Positions 60,202 to 64,000 of a DNA stretch of 64,000 nucleotides are shown piece after piece. The DNA is from Sporofaciens musculi (GTDB taxonomy: Bacteria; Bacillota; Clostridia; Lachnospirales; Lachnospiraceae), in the NCBI RefSeq assembly GCF_009830285.1, contig NZ_WUQX01000001.1:1178501-1242500 (forward strand), in the 5' to 3' direction. The notes under the pieces are model-generated. The model was not told the DNA's origin. It did not search any database and saw only the letters and a program-made list of their open reading frames with translations. Every line of letters begins with the position of its first letter. Positions within the stretch are counted from its first letter, which is position 1. The position numbers and the translations under genes are program-made.

Positions 60202-61012
60202 TCTCAGAAAGAGCTTTGGAGATATGGAGGTTCTCAAGGGAATCAACATTACCATCAATAAGGGCGACATTGTGGCTGTAATCGGCCCGTCGGGTTCAGG
60301 AAAAAGTACATTTTTGCGCTGCCTGAACTGTATGGAGGATCCAAGCGGTGGAAGTATTGTGTTTAAGGGTGTGGATATCGCGGATATGAGCGTGGATATC
60401 AATGTGCACCGCAGGCATATGGGGATGGTATTCCAGCATTTTAATCTGTTTAACAATAAGACGGTGCTTAAGAATATTATGCTGGCGCCGGTATATTTGA
60501 GATGCAAGGATTTGAAGAAGGCGAAGCGTAAGAACAGCATGATCCGTTTCGGCAATCTGTTTCGGGGCGGCAGTAAGAGGGAGCTGCTTCCGATTACCCA
60601 GACCAGTGAGCAGATTAAGCGTGAAGTGAAGGAGCAGGCCATGGCCCTGCTTAAGCGGATTGGTCTGGAGGATAAGGCGGATGTCTATCCCTCCACGCTG
60701 TCCGGCGGGCAGAAGCAGCGGATTGCGATTGTGCGTTCCCTTGCCATGGACCCTGATGTGATACTATTTGACGAGCCAACATCTGCACTTGACCCAGAGA
60801 TGGTAGGCGAGGTGCTGGAATTGATGAAGCAGCTTGCCCGCGACGGAATGACCATGGTGGTTGTGACCCATGAGATGGGATTTGCCAGAGAAGTGGCGAA
60901 TCGGGTAGTATTTATGGATGAAGGCCAGATTAAGGAGGAAGGGGGTCCTAAGGAATTCTTCGGAAATCCAAAGGAGCCAAGGCTTAAGGACTTCTTATCG
61001 AAAATATTATAG
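60185..61012 (+). CDS. Amino-acid ABC transporter ATP-binding protein with internal insertion
   Basis: 275 residues from the GTG at 60185, with AAGGAG upstream inside the permease gene. Walker [10 protein letters not shown] (about 34-42), Q-loop MVFQHFNLF, signature LSGGQKQR (about 170-177), Walker [13 protein letters not shown] and H-loop VTHEMG. GlnQ-type proteins are usually about 240 residues; here an extra basic stretch of about 35 residues (about 108-145; includes [16 protein letters not shown]) lies in the helical domain. The rest is canonical. Confidence 0.93.
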   Translation: MIDVINLRKSFGDMEVLKGINITINKGDIVAVIGPSGSGKSTFLRCLNCMEDPSGGSIVFKGVDIADMSVDINVHRRHMGMVFQHFNLFNNKTVLKNIMLAPVYLRCKDLKKAKRKNSMIRFGNLFRGGSKRELLPITQTSEQIKREVKEQAMALLKRIGLEDKADVYPSTLSGGQKQRIAIVRSLAMDPDVILFDEPTSALDPEMVGEVLELMKQLARDGMTMVVVTHEMGFAREVANRVVFMDEGQIKEEGGPKEFFGNPKEPRLKDFLSKIL

Positions 61013-61025
61013 AGATGACTGCTAC

Positions 61026-61069
61026 AGGGCTTAAGGGAGATGTTTGGATTCCCTTAAGTCCTGTTTTTA
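61026..61069 (+). terminator. Terminator of the amino-acid ABC operon
   Basis: CTTAAGGG (61030-61037) pairs with CCCTTAAG (61051-61058), extended by AGG/CCT with a G-U, then GTTTTTA. The IS66 element sits just after it. Confidence 0.85.
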
Positions 61070-61384
61070 GTAATGTTTGTAACAGTTCAGCCTTGCGACT
61101 GGCAAAAGAGAGAAATTGAAAAAGTTTTTTCTTCTGATTATCCACATGGAAACACGTAATTTCACGAATTTTATTGCTTTGTGATTAGTATGTGGATAAC
61201 TTTTGAACAACATGTCTGTTCAGAATCCCATTTTCATAGTTTTTGTGACCGGTATTCCACAGAACCTCTGGAATACACAAAAATAATCCACCGTCATTTT
61301 GACGAACCTATTCTAAAGGATTTTTCTTTTCTATTCATTTCTGATAAACTATGGTTATCAGAAATGAACGGAAGGAGATGCCCC

Positions 61385-62848
61385 ATGGGAAGAAAAAGCA
61401 ACTATGAAAATGGAATGTACCAGCAGCTCATGGAAATCATGGGGCGTCTGGATACGGTTGAAAAAGAACACAAACAGGAAGTTGGGGAATTGAAAGCGGA
61501 AATCGCAGATTTAAAAGAAGAGAACCGGCTCTTACGTCAAGAAAACCGACTGCTTAAAGACGATAATGCACGTCTGAAAAGTATTATCAATCATGACAGC
61601 TCCAATACTTCCCTTCCACCATCTACCGATCAAAAAGGCGGAAAACCTGCAAATACCTATAACGGAAGAAAGAAAACAAAACGTAAAGCAGGCGGACAAA
61701 AAGGGCATAAAGGAACAACGCTTACAAAAGCAGAGATAGAAGTAAAAATTGCTTCCGGCAAATGCAGACATGAAGTAAAAATGATTGGTAATGCAGCCGG
61801 ACAGAAATACGTCACAAAATATGTGGTTGATCTAGCTGTGGAACCGATGATTACAGAAATCCGTATCTATGCAGATAAAGAAGGGGTTTTACACATTCCA
61901 AAAGAATACCGCAGTGATGTTACCTATGGAGCAAATGTAAAAGCGCTGGCTGTATCCCTGTATAGCGAAGGGGTTATGTCAAACGACAGGATTGCTTCTT
62001 TTTTAAATGCAGCCGGTAACGGAGAACTCGAATTATCAGAAGGGAGCGTCTATGGATTTTGCAAAAAACTGGCGTCGTTTTCTCAAACAAGCATTTCAAA
62101 TTTGGAAAACGGACTGTTGAACCAAAAGGTTGTTGCAACCGATGCCACAGTGGTAACAGTAAATGGGAAACAGAATTATATCCGGAATTTCAGCATAAAA
62201 AACAGCGTGGTATACCATGCCATGGACAGCAAATCCATAGAAGCACTGAAGGGACTGTATTTTTTGAAACACTATACAGGGATTCTTCTGCATGACCATG
62301 AAACCGCTTTGTACCACTTTGGCACGGATCACGCAGAATGCAATGTCCACATCATGCGTTATCTCCGAAAAAATACGGAGGAAACAGGGAATGCATGGTC
62401 CGGGGAGATGAGTGCGCTCCTGTGTGAAATGAATCGGGAACGGAAAGAATTACTAGGGCAGGGGTTCCCATCATTTCCGCCTGCAATCCTAAGGGAATAT
62501 GAAGAAAAATATTTTTCCCTGATACGAAAAGGAGAGGCAGAAAATAAAACGACCAGACATAAATATGCGAAAAAAGAGGAAAAGACATTACTTAACCGTA
62601 TGGATAAATACAGTCATAACCATCTTTTATTCTTGCATGATTTTTCCGTGCCCTTTGATGACAATATTTCGGAACGAGATTTACGGAAAGCAAAAAATCG
62701 CCAGAAAATGGCTGGAGGTTTTCGCAAGGAAAGCGGCAGTGAAATGTACTGTTCCATTATGACAGTCATAGAAACCCTTAAGAAAAGGAAAATGGGGATT
62801 ATAGAAAATATAAAAATGTTATTTATGGGCACACCGGCTATATTTTAG
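61385..62848 (+). CDS. IS66 family transposase (TnpC)
   Basis: 487 residues from the ATG at 61385, with AAGGAG seven bases upstream; the open frame extends to 61181 but that part is not protein-like. N-terminal leucine zipper (LKAEIADLKEENRLLRQENR..., about 30-60), the NHDSSNTSLPPSTDQK hinge, a zinc-finger-like stretch and the DDE domain: VATDATVV, LLHDHETALY and the late DNISERDLRKAKNRQK. Frame intact, so probably functional. Codon use is more A-rich than in neighbouring genes, in line with an incoming element. Confidence 0.93.
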   Translation: MGRKSNYENGMYQQLMEIMGRLDTVEKEHKQEVGELKAEIADLKEENRLLRQENRLLKDDNARLKSIINHDSSNTSLPPSTDQKGGKPANTYNGRKKTKRKAGGQKGHKGTTLTKAEIEVKIASGKCRHEVKMIGNAAGQKYVTKYVVDLAVEPMITEIRIYADKEGVLHIPKEYRSDVTYGANVKALAVSLYSEGVMSNDRIASFLNAAGNGELELSEGSVYGFCKKLASFSQTSISNLENGLLNQKVVATDATVVTVNGKQNYIRNFSIKNSVVYHAMDSKSIEALKGLYFLKHYTGILLHDHETALYHFGTDHAECNVHIMRYLRKNTEETGNAWSGEMSALLCEMNRERKELLGQGFPSFPPAILREYEEKYFSLIRKGEAENKTTRHKYAKKEEKTLLNRMDKYSHNHLLFLHDFSVPFDDNISERDLRKAKNRQKMAGGFRKESGSEMYCSIMTVIETLKKRKMGIIENIKMLFMGTPAIF

Positions 62849-62856
62849 CCGGTGTA
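62830..62856 (+). terminator. Terminator of the transposase gene
   Basis: ACACCGGCTA pairs with TAGCCGGTGT around 62830-62856, overlapping the last codons of the transposase. Confidence 0.6.
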
Positions 62857-62921
62857 ATACCCGTTAGGTCAATCGCAAGGCTGAACTGTTACTAATGTTT
62901 TTTAGTAATAGGTTTGAATTA

Positions 62922-62950
62922 TTGACTTTTTATTTCATTGGGTCTATATT
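62922..62950 (+). promoter_or_regulatory. Promoter of the GGDEF protein gene
   Basis: TTGACT (62922-62927), 17 bases, TATATT (62945-62950). Only 22 bases separate it from the IS target duplication. Confidence 0.8.
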
Positions 62951-63030
62951 TATCTTAGAGTTTGTTGGTTATTGATGAGGGAGAGGCAGCGTCAGATAGG
63001 TCATAGCTGCTAATCAGAGGGGGACATCTG

Positions 63031-64000
63031 ATGAAAATGACAAAGAAACTGTGGGGGGATTCTTGTTTTGACCGTTATTCTTTTTGGCTTTTAATTGCTA
63101 TTGAGCTTTTAATGTCCTTTACTTTTCTGGGATACATTCATATAACGCCTATTTCTATTACGATAGCATACCTGCCTATTCTGGCGGCAGGCTGTCTTTT
63201 TGGTCCAATTCAGTCCGTAATTCTGGGACTGGTGTTTGGGCTGGCCAGCATGTATAAAGCGTCTGCTTCATACGTTGCCCAGGGAGATGCGGTGTTTTCC
63301 CCCTTTTTAAGCGGAAGTCCGGTAAGCAGCATTATGCTGAGTATTGGAGTAAGAGCGCTGTTCGGGCTTGTCATTGGAGGGATGTTTTTATTTGCGAAAA
63401 AAAGGAAGCACTATCGGATTTGGATTGGAGTAATTTCTGCAATCGCGCCCAAAGTACATTCACTTTTGGTTTATACCACCATGGGGATGCTGTTTCCAGA
63501 GCTTGGATATCGTTATAGCTCAGCGTTTCATTGGAAGTGGAATGATACGGTTTTTCTTGTAATCTGCGTCGTAACTGTAGAGTTATTGTGGGCAGTATAT
63601 CATAGTGATACCGTACAGAACATTAAGTATAGTATGGATCAATCTATTCATAATCCCTATGTGTCGGGAAAGATGAATCTGTTTTTTGCTGCATTTGAGT
63701 TCTTCTTATTATGCATGGCGTTTTGTGCGGCAGATTATTTTTCACATAGAGAATCTTATATGCTTAAGCAGCATGGCGTGGAAGTGTCCAAAAAGATTTC
63801 CTTTGATTTGATGCATTTGCAGGTACAGTTTTTGATTGCTTTTGTGTCATTGAATATTATTTCAGTTATTTTAATTATTTCGATCTATAAATATATGGCA
63901 TATAAAGAGTATAAGGGAGAGATGGATGAGCTGACTGGGATAATGGGGAGAAGAATGTTTCTATACCATTGTGAAAAAGCGCAGAAAGCCAACAGCAGGG
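63031..64000 (+). CDS. Membrane GGDEF (diguanylate cyclase-like) protein, partial
   Basis: 323 codons are visible, open to the right edge. AGAGGGGG lies seven bases before the ATG at 63031. The first about 290 residues hold seven or so membrane helices; the segment ITPISITIAYLPILAAGCLFGP (in part, about 40-58) resembles ECF-transporter S-component folds. After the last helix (about 268-288) the sequence MDELTGIMGRRMF begins a GGDEF domain, which should make cyclic di-GMP if the active site, outside the window, is intact. Not translated past the edge, so catalytic status is unknown. Confidence 0.8.
   Translation, partial: MKMTKKLWGDSCFDRYSFWLLIAIELLMSFTFLGYIHITPISITIAYLPILAAGCLFGPIQSVILGLVFGLASMYKASASYVAQGDAVFSPFLSGSPVSSIMLSIGVRALFGLVIGGMFLFAKKRKHYRIWIGVISAIAPKVHSLLVYTTMGMLFPELGYRYSSAFHWKWNDTVFLVICVVTVELLWAVYHSDTVQNIKYSMDQSIHNPYVSGKMNLFFAAFEFFLLCMAFCAADYFSHRESYMLKQHGVEVSKKISFDLMHLQVQFLIAFVSLNIISVILIISIYKYMAYKEYKGEMDELTGIMGRRMFLYHCEKAQKANSR

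Larger units (their letters stand above)
61079..62892 (+). mobile_element. IS66 family insertion sequence, complete, TnpC-only type
   Basis: 1814 bases. The left end GTAACAGTTCAGCCTTGCGA (61079-61098) is the exact inverse of the right end TCGCAAGGCTGAACTGTTAC (62873-62892); the GTAA termini are typical of IS66. One transposase gene, no tnpA/tnpB, intact target duplication: a recent and possibly active insertion. It lies in the gap between the ABC operon terminator and the next promoter, harming no gene. Confidence 0.93.
61071..62900. repeat. 8-bp target site duplication flanking the IS
   Basis: TAATGTTT occurs at 61071-61078 and again at 62893-62900, directly outside both terminal repeats. 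Eight bases is the usual IS66 duplication length. Confidence 0.93.

Noticed and set aside
1..64000. CRISPR array, prophage or defence island
   Set aside because: No regularly spaced repeats, phage structural genes or known defence domains were found; apart from the IS66 element the gene content is housekeeping and metabolic.

Overview
The window looks like a chromosomal segment of a low-to-mid GC anaerobic Firmicute, most likely a Lachnospiraceae / Clostridium cluster XIVa gut bacterium. The reasons are strong AGGAGG ribosome-binding sites, sigma-A promoters, the Firmicute order of the S10-spc-alpha ribosomal clusters, a ferredoxin-based metabolism (2-oxoacid:ferredoxin oxidoreductase, [FeFe] hydrogenase) and a Stickland D-proline reductase pathway that depends on selenocysteine. 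The genus is inferred from gene content only.

Layout. 1-3230: end of a 2-oxoacid:ferredoxin oxidoreductase operon, an SNF-type Na+ symporter and an AIM24 protein. 3579-5162: TetR regulator divergent from a DegV protein, with a 23-bp palindrome between them. 5417-5487: tRNA-Gly. 5618-9268: three-gene MacB/FtsX-like ABC system with a CARDB-type surface protein in the middle. 9282-11906: small conserved protein, corrinoid adenosyltransferase, small alarmone synthetase, PHP phosphoesterase. 12055-21076: selenium island (yedF, selD, selA, selB, LysR regulator, cysteine desulfurase-like protein, YedE, TusA-like protein, Se/S carrier). 21165-29440: TetR regulator, proline racemase, tRNA-Sec and the prdC-prdA-prdB-prdD-prdE D-proline reductase operon. 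29530-29790: a probable structured non-coding RNA on the minus strand. 30012-33945: TSUP permease, YcxB-like protein and a LytTR/GHKL two-component system. 34439-51046: ribosomal protein superoperon with secY, adk, map, infA and rpoA. 51282-54841: GltD-like flavoprotein plus [FeFe] hydrogenase. 54922-58414: cell-wall hydrolase, DUF1444-like protein, HAD phosphatase, UppP. 58571-61012: polar amino-acid ABC transporter whose binding protein is circularly permuted. 61079-62892: a complete IS66-type insertion sequence with 8-bp target duplication. 63031-64000: start of a membrane GGDEF protein cut by the window end.

How the parts work together. Within about 18 kb the window carries everything needed to make and use selenocysteine: selenophosphate synthetase (itself read through a UGA), SelA, SelB, tRNA-Sec, accessory selenium-handling proteins, and a consumer, PrdB, whose catalytic UGA lies in D-proline reductase. 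Proline racemase supplies D-proline, PrdC should deliver electrons, and PrdA/PrdB reduce D-proline to 5-aminovalerate.

The most interesting observations are: PrdD and PrdE together look like a PrdA copy split exactly at the pyruvoyl cleavage site; the binding protein at 58571 has its C-terminal segment moved to its N terminus; a promoter-to-terminator non-coding RNA follows prdE; a 28-bp hairpin repeat sits in two ribosomal-cluster gaps; and the flavoprotein beside the hydrogenase fuses a NuoF-type iron-sulfur domain to a GltD core. No CRISPR array, prophage or clearly unknown multi-gene defence system was seen.
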